Shown: piece after piece, positions 48,273-57,754 of the stretch
How positions within the stretch are numbered: position 1 is the stretch's first letter
Layout of the letters: each line of letters starts with the position of its first letter
Notes under the pieces: generated by a model
Databases searched by the model: none
Seen by the model: the letters and a program-made list of their open reading frames with translations, nothing else
Told to the model about the DNA's origin: nothing
From: an uncultured Oscillospiraceae bacterium
GTDB lineage: Bacteria > Bacillota > Clostridia > Oscillospirales > Oscillospiraceae
Length of the DNA: 58,166 nucleotides
Direction: 5' to 3'
Assembly: GCA_944385665.1 (NCBI GenBank)
Contig: CALWYB010000010.1
Span: 1-58,166, forward strand
Position numbers and translations under genes: made by a program

Positions 48273-49205
48273 ATGACGGATATTACCACCATTGGAGAAG
48301 TGCTCATCGATCTGACCCAGACTGGGAGAAACCAACAGGGTGTGCCCCTCTTCGCCGCCAACCCCGGTGGAGCTCCCGCCAACGTGGCGGTGGCCGCCGC
48401 CCGTCTGGGCGCCCGCACTGCATTTTTGGGAAAAGTTGGCCGGGACAGCTTCGGCGACTACTTAAGAAGCGTTCTGGAGGAGAACCAGGTCAACGTGTCC
48501 GGTCTGCGTACCGACGACGGCGCCACCACCCTGGCCGTGGTGGCCGTCTCCCCCTCCGGGGAGCGCTCCTTCCGCTTCATGCGGGGAGCGGACTGCAACC
48601 TGTCCCCCGACGAGGTGGACGTGCGTCAGCTGGAGGGGAGCAAAGTGCTCCACTTCGGCTCGGTGAGCCTCACCGCGGGCCTGTCCCGTTCGGCCACCAT
48701 CTTTGCTGCCCGCCACGCCCATCAGAAGGGCGTGCTGGTCAGCTATGATCCCAACTACCGCGCCTCTCTGTGGAAGACCCAGGACGAGGCTCAGCAGTGG
48801 ATGCGCATTCCCCTGCCCCTGGTGGACATGATCAAGCTCTCCGACGAGGAGATCGCCCTGATGACCGACACCAACGATCCCGAGGAGGGCAGCCGCCGTC
48901 TGGAGGAGGAGGGCGTGCGCCTGGTGCTCATCACCCTGGGCAGCAAGGGCGCCTTCTACCGCTGGCAGGGCAAGACCGGCATCGTGCCCGGCGTGTCCAC
49001 CCAGGTGGCCGACACCAACGGCGCCGGCGACACCTTCCTGGGGGCGGTGCTCAGCCGCCTGACCGCCCGGGGCGACAAGCCCTTGGAAGGCCTGACCACC
49101 CAGGAGCTGGAGGACATCCTGTCCTTTGCCAACCGGGCCGCTTCGGTGACCTGCTCCCGCAGCGGAGCTATCCCCGCCATGCCCACCCTGGCGGAACTGC
49201 AGTAA
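48273..49205 (+). CDS. Fructokinase (PfkB/ribokinase family)
   Basis: Phosphorylates fructose in the cytosol. The 310-residue protein has the PfkB opening ITTIGEVLIDL, the first signature NPGGAPANVAVAAARLG near 30-46, and the second signature DTNGAGDTF with the catalytic Asp near 252. AAAAGGAG lies upstream of the ATG. It is the first gene of an operon with an amylosucrase-type enzyme 13 nt downstream and a LacI regulator, so free fructose released from sucrose is the expected substrate. Confidence 0.93.
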   Translation: MTDITTIGEVLIDLTQTGRNQQGVPLFAANPGGAPANVAVAAARLGARTAFLGKVGRDSFGDYLRSVLEENQVNVSGLRTDDGATTLAVVAVSPSGERSFRFMRGADCNLSPDEVDVRQLEGSKVLHFGSVSLTAGLSRSATIFAARHAHQKGVLVSYDPNYRASLWKTQDEAQQWMRIPLPLVDMIKLSDEEIALMTDTNDPEEGSRRLEEEGVRLVLITLGSKGAFYRWQGKTGIVPGVSTQVADTNGAGDTFLGAVLSRLTARGDKPLEGLTTQELEDILSFANRAASVTCSRSGAIPAMPTLAELQ

Positions 49206-49218
49206 GGAGGCTTTTTGC

Positions 49219-51633
49219 ATGAATGGGTTTAAAAATTGGAGTGTGATTCCCACCCGCACCTGGCGCATCCGCCGGGCGGATGAGGGGGACGGCTGGCTGA
49301 AGATGCCCGCCATTCCCATCCCCGTGGGGGAGCTGGCCCAGGCTCAGGAGCCGTCTGCTCCCGCCCAGGCAGAGGCGCCCAAGGAGGAGAAGCCTGCTGA
49401 GGCTGCCCAGGAGCCCGTGGTCGAGGAGCCCGCCGAGGCCGCCCAGGAGCCTGAGACCGAGGAGCCCACCGAGGCTGCCCAGGAGCCTAAGACCGAGGAG
49501 CCCACCGAGGCCGCCCAGGAGCCCGCGGTCGAGGAGACCGCCGAAGCCGCCCAGGAACCTGAGGCTGAGGAAACTGCCGAGGCCGCCCAGGAGCCTGAGA
49601 CCGAGGAAACTGCCGAAGCCGCCCAGGAACCTGAAGCTGAGGAAACTGCCGAGGCCGCCCAGGAGCCTGAGACCGAGGAGCCCACCGAGGCCGCCCAGGA
49701 GCCTGAGGCCGAGGAGCCCACCGAGGCCGCCCAGGAGCCTGAGGCCGAGGAGACTGCCGAGGCCGCCGAAGGACCCGCTCCCGTCCGCCCCGACCCCGAC
49801 GCCTTCCAGCGCCGTCTGGATGCCCGCTATGATGAGCTCAAGTGGCTCTACTGCGAGCTCTACCACGGCGATATGGCCGCCTTTGACTATTTTGTCCAGA
49901 TGCTCCGCCGCTGCTGGGCTCAGCGTAAGGACGCCCTGCGTCTGCTGGATGAGCGCCGGGAAAACGACCCCGACTGGTACCGCCGCCGGGACCTGCTGGG
50001 CATGATGCTCTACACCAACGCCTTTGCCGGCACCCTGAAAGGCGTGGAGGAGAAGCTGCCCTACATCCAGGAGTGCGGCGTCAACTATCTGCACCTGATG
50101 CCCCTGCTGGAGAGCCCTAAGGGCCGCAGCGACGGGGGCTACGCCGTCTCCAACTTCCGCCGGGTCCAGCCGGAGCTGGGCACCATGGAGGACCTGGAGT
50201 CCCTGGCCGACGCCTGCCGGGAGAAGGACATCAGCCTGTGCCTGGACTTTGTCATGAACCACACCAGTGAGGACCACGAGTGGGCCCGGAAGGCCCGGGC
50301 GGGAGAGCCCGGCTACCGGGAGCGCTACTTCTTCTACGACAACTGGGACATTCCCCACGAGTTTGAGAAAACCGTCCCCCAGGTATTCCCCACCACCGCC
50401 CCCGGCAGCTTCACCTGGCTCAACGACTGCAAGCAGGTGGTCATGACCAACTTCTACCCCTATCAGTGGGACCTGAACTACGCCAACCCCGTGGTCTTCA
50501 ACGACATGACGGAGAACCTTCTCTACCTCACCAACCGGGGCATTGATGTCATCCGTCTGGACGCGGTCCCCTACATCTGGAAGCAGCTGGGCACCTCCTG
50601 CCGCAACCTGCCCCAGGTCCACACCCTGGTGCGGATGATGCGCATGGTGTGCGAGATCGTCTGCCCCGGCGTGCTGCTGCTGGGCGAGGTGGTCATGGAG
50701 CCGGCCAAGGTGGTCCCCTACTTCGGCACCCCCGAGAAGCCTGAGTGCCACATGCTCTACAACGTGACCACCATGGCCACCACCTGGCACACCCTGGCCA
50801 CCGGCGACGTGTCTCTGCTGCGCCACCAGATGGATACCGTGTGCGCCCTGCCCCGGGATTTTCTCTTCCTCAACTACCTGCGCTGCCACGACGACATCGG
50901 CTGGGGCCTGGATTACCCCTGGCTGAAGGCACGCTTCGGCACCGACGAGGTGGCCCACAAGAAGTACCTCAACGACTGGTTCACCGGCAAGTGGCCGGGC
51001 AGCGACAGCCGGGGCGAGCTCTATAACGACGATCCCCGTCTGGGCGACGCCCGTCTGTGCGGCACCACCGCCTCCCTGTGCGGCGTGGAGGCCGCCGACT
51101 ATGAGAAGAATCCCTTCAAGCTGGAGCGGGCCATCGCCTGTGACCTGATGTTCCACGCCTGGATGCTCACCCAGAGCGGCATCCCTGTGCTGTACAGCGG
51201 CGACGAGGTGGGACAGCTCAACGACTACTCCTACCACCACGACGCGGAGAAGTGGGACGACAGCCGCTACATCCACCGGGGCAACTTCCAGTGGGATCTG
51301 GCCCACATGCGCCACGACGAGACCACCCGCCAGGGCAAGCAGTTCATGGGTCTGCGCCATCTGGAGGAGATTCGGGCCGCCGAGCCCGCCTTCGACGCCC
51401 GGGCCAACGTGTGGACCTTCGACACCGGCTCTCCCCATGTGCTGGGTGTGGGCCGCTGGTACCAGGGCCGCAAGCTCATCGCCATGTTCAACTTCAGCGA
51501 TCAGTTCGTCACCGCCTCCTCCTGGGAGCAGGGCCCCTATCAGGAGCTGGTCTACGGCGGCGACTTTGACGACCTCAATCGGGTCGAGTTGTTCCCCTAT
51601 GGTTTTGTCTGGATGCTCCACACCGAGGACTGA
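49219..51633 (+). CDS. Amylosucrase-type GH13 enzyme with N-terminal acidic repeat region
   Basis: 804 residues. From about 185 onward it follows GH13 subfamily 4 (amylosucrase/sucrose hydrolase): an alpha-helical N domain, then DFVMNHTSEDHEWA, nucleophile D448 in RLDAVPYIWKQLGTSC, acid/base E490 in GEVVM, and H557-D558 in RCHDDIGW. The D-to-E spacing of 42 equals that of Neisseria amylosucrase (D286/E328). It splits sucrose, releasing fructose and either extending an alpha-1,4-glucan or giving glucose. Residues 61-180 are ten 12-residue repeats of the type EAAQEPEAEETA, inserted after a short N-terminus; there is no signal peptide. AAGGAGG is just upstream. Confidence 0.9.
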   Translation: MNGFKNWSVIPTRTWRIRRADEGDGWLKMPAIPIPVGELAQAQEPSAPAQAEAPKEEKPAEAAQEPVVEEPAEAAQEPETEEPTEAAQEPKTEEPTEAAQEPAVEETAEAAQEPEAEETAEAAQEPETEETAEAAQEPEAEETAEAAQEPETEEPTEAAQEPEAEEPTEAAQEPEAEETAEAAEGPAPVRPDPDAFQRRLDARYDELKWLYCELYHGDMAAFDYFVQMLRRCWAQRKDALRLLDERRENDPDWYRRRDLLGMMLYTNAFAGTLKGVEEKLPYIQECGVNYLHLMPLLESPKGRSDGGYAVSNFRRVQPELGTMEDLESLADACREKDISLCLDFVMNHTSEDHEWARKARAGEPGYRERYFFYDNWDIPHEFEKTVPQVFPTTAPGSFTWLNDCKQVVMTNFYPYQWDLNYANPVVFNDMTENLLYLTNRGIDVIRLDAVPYIWKQLGTSCRNLPQVHTLVRMMRMVCEIVCPGVLLLGEVVMEPAKVVPYFGTPEKPECHMLYNVTTMATTWHTLATGDVSLLRHQMDTVCALPRDFLFLNYLRCHDDIGWGLDYPWLKARFGTDEVAHKKYLNDWFTGKWPGSDSRGELYNDDPRLGDARLCGTTASLCGVEAADYEKNPFKLERAIACDLMFHAWMLTQSGIPVLYSGDEVGQLNDYSYHHDAEKWDDSRYIHRGNFQWDLAHMRHDETTRQGKQFMGLRHLEEIRAAEPAFDARANVWTFDTGSPHVLGVGRWYQGRKLIAMFNFSDQFVTASSWEQGPYQELVYGGDFDDLNRVELFPYGFVWMLHTED
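49399..49758 (+). repeat. 36-bp tandem repeat, ten copies, in the amylosucrase gene
   Basis: Ten in-frame 36-bp units encode EAAQEP followed by six variable residues (ETEEPT, EAEETA, AVEETA and similar). The units alternate between a few sequence variants, which suggests expansion by unequal recombination or replication slippage. The encoded region is acidic, Pro/Ala-rich and probably unstructured. Confidence 0.95.
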
Positions 51634-51669
51634 TCTCCCGTCGCCCCCGGAGCAAAGGAGGCTCCCCAC

Positions 51670-52656
51670 ATGACCATTAAGGAAATCGCACAGCTGGCCG
51701 GCGTATCCAGCGCCGCCGTCAGCCGCTACTTTCACGGCGGTTCCCTCAGCCAACCCAAGCGGGAGGCCATCCAGGCCGCCATCGACCAGACCGGCTACCG
51801 GCCTGACGCGGCAGCCCAGTCCCTGCGCACCAAATCCACCGACTACATCGGCTTTATCGTCCCAAAAATCAGCTCCGACGCCGTCAGCCGGGTCACCGCC
51901 GGCGTCACCCAGGAGCTGTCCGACAAGGGCTACCTGTGTCTGCTGGCCAACACGGATGACAATCCCCAGCAGGAGCTCACCTATCTGGAGCTGTTCCAGA
52001 GCCGCTGCGTGGCCGGCATTCTGCTCATGGCCACCGTCCTCACCCCCCGGCACCAGGAGATGCTCCGCCAGTGCACCGTGCCGGTGGTGGTCATCGGCCA
52101 GCGCTCTCAGAACGTGCCCTGCGTCTACCACGACGACTTCAACGCCGCCCGGGAGCTGATGGACTGCCTCATTCAGCGGGGCCGCCGGAAGCTGGTTTAC
52201 ATCGGCGTCACCGAGCAGGACGTGGCGGTGGGTCTCAACCGCCGCCAGGGGGTGCGCGCCGCCCTGACCCGGGCCGGTCTCAGCCCCGACATTCCCACCC
52301 GCCTGAGCTCCTTCACCGTGGAGGGAGGCCGGGCGGCTATGGAGGAGCTGCTGATGGAGTGCCCCGATCTGGACGGAGTGATGTGTGCCACCGACCTCAT
52401 TGCCCTGGGCGCCATGGACGCCCTGCGGGACGCAGGCAAGCGCCTGCCGGAGGAGGTGAGCGTGGCGGGCATCGATGACAGCTGGGCTGGGGTCCATGTG
52501 TCCCCCAAGCTCACCACTGCCCACTTCTACTATGAAGACTGCGGCGCCGAGGCCGCCCGGCTGCTGCTGTCCATGGCCCACCAGAAGCGTCGGGAGGACA
52601 CCCCGGTGCGCCAGACCATGCTGGGCTACACGGTCATTCACCGGGAATCGGTTTGA
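51670..52656 (+). CDS. LacI-family repressor of the sucrose operon
   Basis: 328 residues: N-terminal HTH TIKEIAQLAGVSSAAVSRYF with hinge RPDAAAQSLRTK, then a periplasmic-binding-like sugar-sensing core (about 60-328) containing YIGVTEQDVAVGLNRRQG and MCATDLIALGAMDALRD. AAAGGAGG is upstream of the ATG, 36 nt after the amylosucrase stop. It is last in the fructokinase operon and followed by a terminator. A matching operator candidate lies at 48223-48236, consistent with autoregulation. The likely effector is sucrose, fructose or a phosphate of these. Confidence 0.94.
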   Translation: MTIKEIAQLAGVSSAAVSRYFHGGSLSQPKREAIQAAIDQTGYRPDAAAQSLRTKSTDYIGFIVPKISSDAVSRVTAGVTQELSDKGYLCLLANTDDNPQQELTYLELFQSRCVAGILLMATVLTPRHQEMLRQCTVPVVVIGQRSQNVPCVYHDDFNAARELMDCLIQRGRRKLVYIGVTEQDVAVGLNRRQGVRAALTRAGLSPDIPTRLSSFTVEGGRAAMEELLMECPDLDGVMCATDLIALGAMDALRDAGKRLPEEVSVAGIDDSWAGVHVSPKLTTAHFYYEDCGAEAARLLLSMAHQKRREDTPVRQTMLGYTVIHRESV

Positions 52657-52662
52657 CCATAC

Positions 52663-52700
52663 GCCGCCGGAGGGAAACACCCCCTCCGGCGGCTTTTTTT
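52663..52700 (+). terminator. Terminator of the sucrose operon
   Basis: 12-bp stem GCCGCCGGAGGG and its complement with a 7-nt loop, followed by seven T residues. Confidence 0.92.
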
Positions 52701-52703
52701 GCC

Positions 52704-52732
52704 TTGCGCAGGAGGGCAACTTGCGCTATGCT
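52704..52732 (+). promoter_or_regulatory. Promoter of the alpha/beta hydrolase gene
   Basis: TTGCGC, 17-bp spacer, TATGCT, 28 nt before the ATG. Confidence 0.5.
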
Positions 52733-52759
52733 GGACCTACACCCAAAGGAGGGATTTTC

Positions 52760-53689
52760 ATGGGACGTCTGATCCGCCGTCTGATCGATAAAAAATGGGC
52801 TGGAAACGCCCAGCGGGACCAGGTCCGCCTGGCTTCGCAGCCTCTGCCCCAGGGGGTGGAGATACGGGAGGGCCTGCCCTATCTGGGCGACGGCCACCCC
52901 ATGCACACCCTGAACCTGTACCGCCCCGCCGGGGTGTCCGGTCCCCTGCCCACGGTAGTGGACATCCACGGGGGCGGCTGGATGTACGGCGACCGGCAGC
53001 TCAACCGTAATTACTGTATGTACCTGGCCTCCCGGGGCTATGCCGTTATGGGCATGAGCTACCGCCTGGTCCCCGAGGTGACGGTGGCGGGGCAGGTCCA
53101 GGACGTGTTTGCCAGCCTCCACTGGCTGGCCGGACATGGGGAGGAATTCGGCTTTGACCTGAGCCGGGTGCTGCTCACCGGGGACTCCGCCGGAGGCCAC
53201 CTCACCGGCCTCACCGCCTGCGTGCAGCTCTCTCCCCAGCTCCAGCAGCTCTACCAGGTGGAGCCACTCCCCTTCTCCTTCACCGCCCTGGCCATCGCTC
53301 ATGGTGTGTGCGACGTGTACCGCTTCCGCCTGTTCACCCCCCTGCTGGACCGGGCCCTCACCCGGGAGTACCTCCATCTGCTGCTGGGCCGCCCCTGGCG
53401 GCGCTCCCCCCTGCGGGGCCACGTCAGCTTTGAGGACACCGCTCCCGGGCTCCCCCTGCCCCCCATTCTGGTCATTGCCAGCCAGCCCGACCGCTACTAC
53501 GCCCAGAGCCGGCGCCTTATCCGCTACCTGGACTCCTCCCCCTTTCCTCACCAGGTGATCCACTGGTCCCGGCAGCAGAGTTCCCGGGCCATCCACGTCT
53601 TTGAGGTGGGCTGGTGGGACTGGCCGGAGAGCCGGGACACCAACAACCGCACCCTGGCCTTCTTCGACCAGGTGTGCCGGGGGGATTAA
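52760..53689 (+). CDS. Alpha/beta hydrolase (HSL-type esterase)
   Basis: 309-residue cytosolic esterase/lipase-like protein. AAAGGAGG selects the ATG at 52760 (MGRLIRRL); a longer in-frame ORF overlaps the lacI gene and terminator and is rejected. The oxyanion motif HGGGW and nucleophile elbow GDSAGG (Ser about 143) place it in the hormone-sensitive lipase family; the His is probably in RAIHVFEVGWWDWP. The substrate is not readable. It has its own promoter and lies between the sucrose operon and malQ; acetylated oligosaccharide deacetylation is one possibility but unproven. Confidence 0.85.
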   Translation: MGRLIRRLIDKKWAGNAQRDQVRLASQPLPQGVEIREGLPYLGDGHPMHTLNLYRPAGVSGPLPTVVDIHGGGWMYGDRQLNRNYCMYLASRGYAVMGMSYRLVPEVTVAGQVQDVFASLHWLAGHGEEFGFDLSRVLLTGDSAGGHLTGLTACVQLSPQLQQLYQVEPLPFSFTALAIAHGVCDVYRFRLFTPLLDRALTREYLHLLLGRPWRRSPLRGHVSFEDTAPGLPLPPILVIASQPDRYYAQSRRLIRYLDSSPFPHQVIHWSRQQSSRAIHVFEVGWWDWPESRDTNNRTLAFFDQVCRGD

Positions 53690-53691
53690 CC

Positions 53692-53719
53692 TTGAATTTT
53701 CCAGAGTTTCTGGTATACT
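53692..53719 (+). promoter_or_regulatory. Promoter of malQ
   Basis: TTGAAT, 16-bp spacer, TATACT, with a small dyad (CCAGA/TCTGG) in the spacer, about 74 nt before the malQ start. Confidence 0.55.
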
Positions 53720-53792
53720 GGAACATATTTCTTTTTCGGTGGGATGGACGCTCCATTCCGCCCAGTAAACCCTGAAAGGAGACCCTGATTCC

Positions 53793-55232
53793 ATGTACGA
53801 CGCACGCTTCAGCGGCATTCTTCTGGCCGTCTCCTCCCTGCCGGGCCCCTACGGCATCGGCTCTCTGGGGGCATCTGCCCGCCGCTTTGTGGACTTTCTG
53901 TCCGAGTCGGGCCAGACCTACTGGCAGATCCTTCCTCTGGTCCCGCTGGGCCACGGAAACTCCCCCTACATGTCCACCTCCGCCTTTGCCGGCAACCCTC
54001 TGCTCATCGATCTGGACGAGCTGGCCGCCCAGGGGCTGCTCACCCAGGAGGAGCTGGAGAGCGCCCGGTGGGAGGACCCGGACCGGGTGGACTATGAGCA
54101 CCTGAACGCCACCCGCATCCCCCTGCTGCGCAAGGCCTTTGAGCGCTACTCCCAGCTTCCCGCCGCCCAGCAGGAGGAGCCCGACCTGCCCTGGCTGGCC
54201 GACTACGCCCGCTTTGCCGCCCTCCACGACCAGTACGACACCAGCTGGGAGGAGTGGCCCGAGGATGCGGAGCCCGACCCCGACGGGGTGGCCTTCCACA
54301 TCTTCCTCCAGGACACCTTCTACCGCCAGTGGTTCCATCTGAAGGAGTACGCCAACCAGAAGCACATCCGCATTATGGGGGACATTCCCTTCTACCTCTC
54401 CGCCGACAGCGTGGAGCGCTGGTCCAACCCGGAGCTGTTCCAGTTGGACGAGGACGGCCACCTGGCCAACGTGGCCGGTGTGCCCCCGGACGCCTTCACC
54501 GCCGACGGCCAGTTCTGGGGCAACCCTCTGTACGACTGGAAGGGCAACAAGAAGGGGGTCTTCCGCTTCTGGCGGGAGCGCATCACCTGGTGTGCCCGGC
54601 TCTACGACGCCATCCGCATCGACCACTTCCGGGCCTTCCACACCTACTGGTCCATTCCCGCCGACGCGGAGACCGCCAAGGAGGGCCACTGGGAGCCCGG
54701 CCCGGGCATGGAGCTGCTGAAAACCCTCCAGCGCACCGCCCTCCAGCTGGAGCTCATCGCTGAGGACCTGGGCGACCTGGACGCCGATGCTCTGAAGTTT
54801 GTGCGCAACTGCGGCATTCCCGGCATGAAGGTGCTGGTCTTTGCCTTTGACCACCTGGGGGAGAGCGCCTACCTGCCCCACAACTGTGAAAAATTCTCTG
54901 TGGTCTATACCGGCACCCACGACACCCCCACCTTTATGGAGTTTTTGACCCAGGGCAACCCCGACCAGGCCCGCTTTGCCCGGCAGTATCTGCGGCTGCG
55001 GGAGGACGAGGGGCTGGGCTGGGGCCTCATTGCCGGGGCCTGGGCCGCGGGCAGCTATCTGGCCATCGCCCCTCTCCAGGACGTGCTGAGCCTGGGCGCT
55101 GACGCCCGGATGAACACCCCCGGCACCTCCGGTGACCACAACTGGTCCTGGCGGGTGCGGATGGACGCCTTCAACCCCTATGTCTCCGGCAAGCTGCGGG
55201 AGATCACCCGCACCTACCGCCGCTGCCTGTAA
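53793..55232 (+). CDS. malQ: 4-alpha-glucanotransferase (amylomaltase)
   Basis: GH77 disproportionating enzyme that transfers alpha-1,4-glucan segments between maltodextrins. The 479-residue length is standard. It opens SGILLAVSSLPGPYGIGSLG, and has the nucleophile Asp in RIDHFRAF, acid/base Glu in LIAEDLG, and the transition-state Asp in TGTHDTPT; the C-terminal NTPGTSGDHNWSWR is typical. AAAGGAG lies before the ATG. In this location it can rework glucan chains made by the amylosucrase-type enzyme. It ends at a strong terminator. Confidence 0.96.
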   Translation: MYDARFSGILLAVSSLPGPYGIGSLGASARRFVDFLSESGQTYWQILPLVPLGHGNSPYMSTSAFAGNPLLIDLDELAAQGLLTQEELESARWEDPDRVDYEHLNATRIPLLRKAFERYSQLPAAQQEEPDLPWLADYARFAALHDQYDTSWEEWPEDAEPDPDGVAFHIFLQDTFYRQWFHLKEYANQKHIRIMGDIPFYLSADSVERWSNPELFQLDEDGHLANVAGVPPDAFTADGQFWGNPLYDWKGNKKGVFRFWRERITWCARLYDAIRIDHFRAFHTYWSIPADAETAKEGHWEPGPGMELLKTLQRTALQLELIAEDLGDLDADALKFVRNCGIPGMKVLVFAFDHLGESAYLPHNCEKFSVVYTGTHDTPTFMEFLTQGNPDQARFARQYLRLREDEGLGWGLIAGAWAAGSYLAIAPLQDVLSLGADARMNTPGTSGDHNWSWRVRMDAFNPYVSGKLREITRTYRRCL

Positions 55233-55266
55233 GGCGTATTCTTCCGATTAAAATTACATGATGTAT

Positions 55267-55305
55267 AAAAAACGACGGAGCGTTTGCTCCGTCGTTTTTG
55301 TTTTA
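55267..55305. terminator. Bidirectional terminator between malQ and ftsH
   Basis: 14-bp stem AAAAACGACGGAGC and its complement with a GTTT loop, followed by GTTTTATTTT. It serves both convergent genes. Confidence 0.92.
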
Positions 55306-55315
55306 TTTTGCGGTT

Positions 55316-57499
55316 TTATTCCGGCTTGGAATCATCCTCCGGCTGCTGGGGCTTGTCCCCCTGCTCCGGCTGAGCCGGAGTCTCGGGAGTGTCGGCTCCG
55401 TCCGGCTGGGGAGCCTCAGGCTGGGAGGCGTTCTCCGCTCCATCCTCCTGGGGAGGCTGGGGAGCCTTGATCTCCTGGCTGACCATGTGGATGTTCTTGG
55501 CGGGAGGCTCAATATCCCCGGGCAGGGGCTTGGACTTGGAACGGGTGGAGGCGTAGGCGTCCTCCACCAGGGCGGGGTCCCGACCCTCGATGATGGCCAC
55601 CATCTCGCCGCCGGTGATGGTCTCCTTCTCCAGCAGGTACTCCACCACCTTGTGCATGTCGTCCAGGTTGTCCTTCAGCAGCTCCACCGCCGCCTTGTAG
55701 CACTGGTCCAGAATGAGCTTGACCTCTTTGTCCATAACTGCCGCCGTCTCCTGGGCGCAGTCCAGGCCGTAGCCGCCGTCCAGATACTGGTTGCGGACAG
55801 AGCCCAGCGCCATCATGCCGAACTCGTCGCTCATGCCGAACATGGCAACCATGTTCCGGGCGATGTTGGTGGCCTCCTGGATATCCTGGGAGGCGCCGTT
55901 GGTCATGGTGTGCATCACCACTTCCTCGGCGGCACGGCCGCCCATGGACACGGTGATCTTGGCCATCAGCTCTTCCTTGGTGCGCAGGTTGGTCTTGTCC
56001 TCCTCGGGCATCAGCAGGGTGTAGCCCAGGGAGCCTTCCGTGTGGGGGACGATGGTGATCTTCTGCACCGGCTCGGCGTTCTTCTGCTTGTAGGCCACCA
56101 TGGCGTGACCCACCTCGTGGTAGGCCACCAGTTTCTTTTCAAACTCGGTGAGCACGGAATTCTTCTTCTCGCTGCCGGCGATAACGAACTCGAAGGAGGC
56201 CAGCAGGTCCTCCTGGGTCACCAGGCGGCGGCCCTGCCGCACGGCACGGAGGGCGGCCTCGTTGACCAGGTTGGCCAGATCGGCGCCCACGCACCCGGCA
56301 GTGGCCAGGGCGATCTTCTTCAGGTCCACGTCCTCGGCGAGCTTGATCTTCCGGGTGTGTACCTGGAGGGTGGCCAGACGGCCGGCCAGGTTGGGCCGGT
56401 CGATGGTGATGCGCCGGTCGAAGCGGCCGGGGCGCAGCAGGGCCTTGTCCAGCACCTCGGGGCGGTTGGTGGCGCCCAGGACGATGATGCCCTTGCTGGG
56501 GTCGAAGCCGTCCAGCTCGGCCAGCAGCTGGTTGAGGGTCTGCTCCCGCTCGTCGTTGCCGCCCATGCGGTTGTCACGGCTCTTGCCGATGGTGTCGATC
56601 TCGTCGATGAAGATGATACAGGGGGCCATCTTGGCGGCCTCCTTGAAGAGGTCACGAACACGGCTGGCGCCTACGCCCACGAACATCTCCACAAAGTCGG
56701 AGCCGCTGATGGAAAAGAAGGGCACGTTGGCCTCACCGGCCACGGCCTTGGCCAGCAGGGTCTTACCGGTACCCGGCGGGCCCACCAGCAGGGCGCCCTT
56801 GGGCAGCTTGGCGCCGATCTCGGTGTATTTCTGGGGGTTATGAAGGATGTCTATGATCTCCTGGAGGGACTCCTTGGCCTCGTCCTGACCGGCCACATCC
56901 CGGAAGGTGACGCCGGTCTTTTTCTCTACGTAGACCTTGGCGTTGGACTTGCCTACGCCGCCCAGGCCGCCCATGCCGCCCTTGCCGCCTACGCCCCGGA
57001 ACAGGAAGAGCATCAGGCCCACCATCACCACCAGGGGCAGGATGTAGGACAGGAACAGGCTGAGCAGGTAGGTGGAGCTGTCCACGGGATCGGTGTACGC
57101 CACCACGCCGTGCTCTTTCAGCAGGCCCATCAGCTCCTGGTCATCCAGGTTGGCCAAAGGAACGGTGATATACTTCACGTCCTCCTGCTTCTGAGTGGAG
57201 GGAATGATGGAGTTCATCCAGTTCTGACTCTGGCTGTTCTGCTGTTCCGGCAGCTCCACCGTCACGCCGTCTTTCAGCGTAAAGGTGTACTGGCTGCTTT
57301 CCACATTGACCTTGTCCACCTTGTCCTCTTCCACCCACTCCACGAAGGTGGTGTAAGGCACCTGGACCGTGTCCGCGTTCTCATAGGCGGACTGACAGCT
57401 GCGCAGCAAAATGGTGAAAAACAATGCCCAGAGGACAATGCTCACCAGACCGATCACGTTGCGCTTGCTGTTTTTGTTGTTGTTTTTATCTGGCTTCAA
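55316..57499 (-). CDS. ftsH: ATP-dependent zinc metalloprotease FtsH
   Basis: Membrane-anchored AAA+ protease that degrades misfolded and regulatory membrane or cytosolic proteins. 727 residues: two transmembrane helices (about 15-34 and 140-160) around an extracytoplasmic domain, AAA domain with Walker A GPPGTGKT (about 240) and IIFIDEID, second region of homology, and the zinc site HEVGH (H461). The C-terminal 75 residues are a Pro/Gln/Glu-rich tail ([17 protein letters not shown]) longer than in most FtsH. The gene has its own promoter and is monocistronic. Confidence 0.97.
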   Translation of the reverse strand: MKPDKNNNKNSKRNVIGLVSIVLWALFFTILLRSCQSAYENADTVQVPYTTFVEWVEEDKVDKVNVESSQYTFTLKDGVTVELPEQQNSQSQNWMNSIIPSTQKQEDVKYITVPLANLDDQELMGLLKEHGVVAYTDPVDSSTYLLSLFLSYILPLVVMVGLMLFLFRGVGGKGGMGGLGGVGKSNAKVYVEKKTGVTFRDVAGQDEAKESLQEIIDILHNPQKYTEIGAKLPKGALLVGPPGTGKTLLAKAVAGEANVPFFSISGSDFVEMFVGVGASRVRDLFKEAAKMAPCIIFIDEIDTIGKSRDNRMGGNDEREQTLNQLLAELDGFDPSKGIIVLGATNRPEVLDKALLRPGRFDRRITIDRPNLAGRLATLQVHTRKIKLAEDVDLKKIALATAGCVGADLANLVNEAALRAVRQGRRLVTQEDLLASFEFVIAGSEKKNSVLTEFEKKLVAYHEVGHAMVAYKQKNAEPVQKITIVPHTEGSLGYTLLMPEEDKTNLRTKEELMAKITVSMGGRAAEEVVMHTMTNGASQDIQEATNIARNMVAMFGMSDEFGMMALGSVRNQYLDGGYGLDCAQETAAVMDKEVKLILDQCYKAAVELLKDNLDDMHKVVEYLLEKETITGGEMVAIIEGRDPALVEDAYASTRSKSKPLPGDIEPPAKNIHMVSQEIKAPQPPQEDGAENASQPEAPQPDGADTPETPAQPEQGDKPQQPEDDSKPE

Positions 57500-57588
57500 A
57501 TGAGAATACCTCCGTCGCTTGCACGTACCAAATATGGACAGCTGTATCCCTGGAGGGGGAGCGCTTCCTTGGCAGATTAACAGTCCCT

Positions 57589-57617
57589 ACTATACCACAC
57601 TCTTCCTTTAAAAACAA
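57589..57617 (-). promoter_or_regulatory. Promoter of ftsH
   Basis: TTGTTT, 17-bp spacer, TATAGT on the minus strand, about 90 nt upstream of the ftsH start. An imperfect dyad CACTCTT/AAGAGTG (57598-57626) overlaps the -35 and could be an operator. Confidence 0.6.
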
Positions 57618-57690
57618 GAAAGAGTGCTGTAAACTTTCTGTGAAACCCCAGTGCCGGAGCGGAATTTTTTCCTTCCCTCAGGGGTGAAAA

Positions 57691-57696
57691 TATGGT
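57691..57696 (+). promoter_or_regulatory. Putative -10 of the rRNA methyltransferase gene
   Basis: TATAGT about 60 nt before the ATG, with only a weak -35 (TTCCCT, 17 bp upstream). It is divergent from the ftsH promoter. Confidence 0.35.
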
Positions 57697-57754
57697 ATAG
57701 TATATTTTGTATCGCATTTTGATTTTTACTGCTCATTCGGGAGGTTTTCCATAC

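Noticed and set aside
49399-49758. CRISPR array in the repeat region
   Set aside because: Repeats are directly adjacent, in frame and without spacers; they encode a 12-residue protein repeat.
49168-52719. 1183-codon minus-strand open frame over the amylosucrase and lacI genes
   Set aside because: Its repetitive Gly/Leu-rich translation is the antisense of the 36-bp repeat and of coding sequence with strong plus-strand motifs; no ribosome site or domain.
52475-52759. Extended N-terminus of the alpha/beta hydrolase
   Set aside because: The extra codons overlap the lacI gene and its terminator; a good ribosome site precedes the ATG at 52760.
55298-57580. 760-codon plus-strand open frame over ftsH
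   Set aside because: Antisense shadow of a gene with intact AAA and HEVGH motifs; His/Val/Gly-rich translation typical of such shadows.
57598-57635. CIRCE-like (HrcA) element upstream of ftsH
   Set aside because: CACTC and GAGTGCT halves are present but 19 nt apart rather than 9, and the left half lacks TTAG; I keep only an unspecific dyad.
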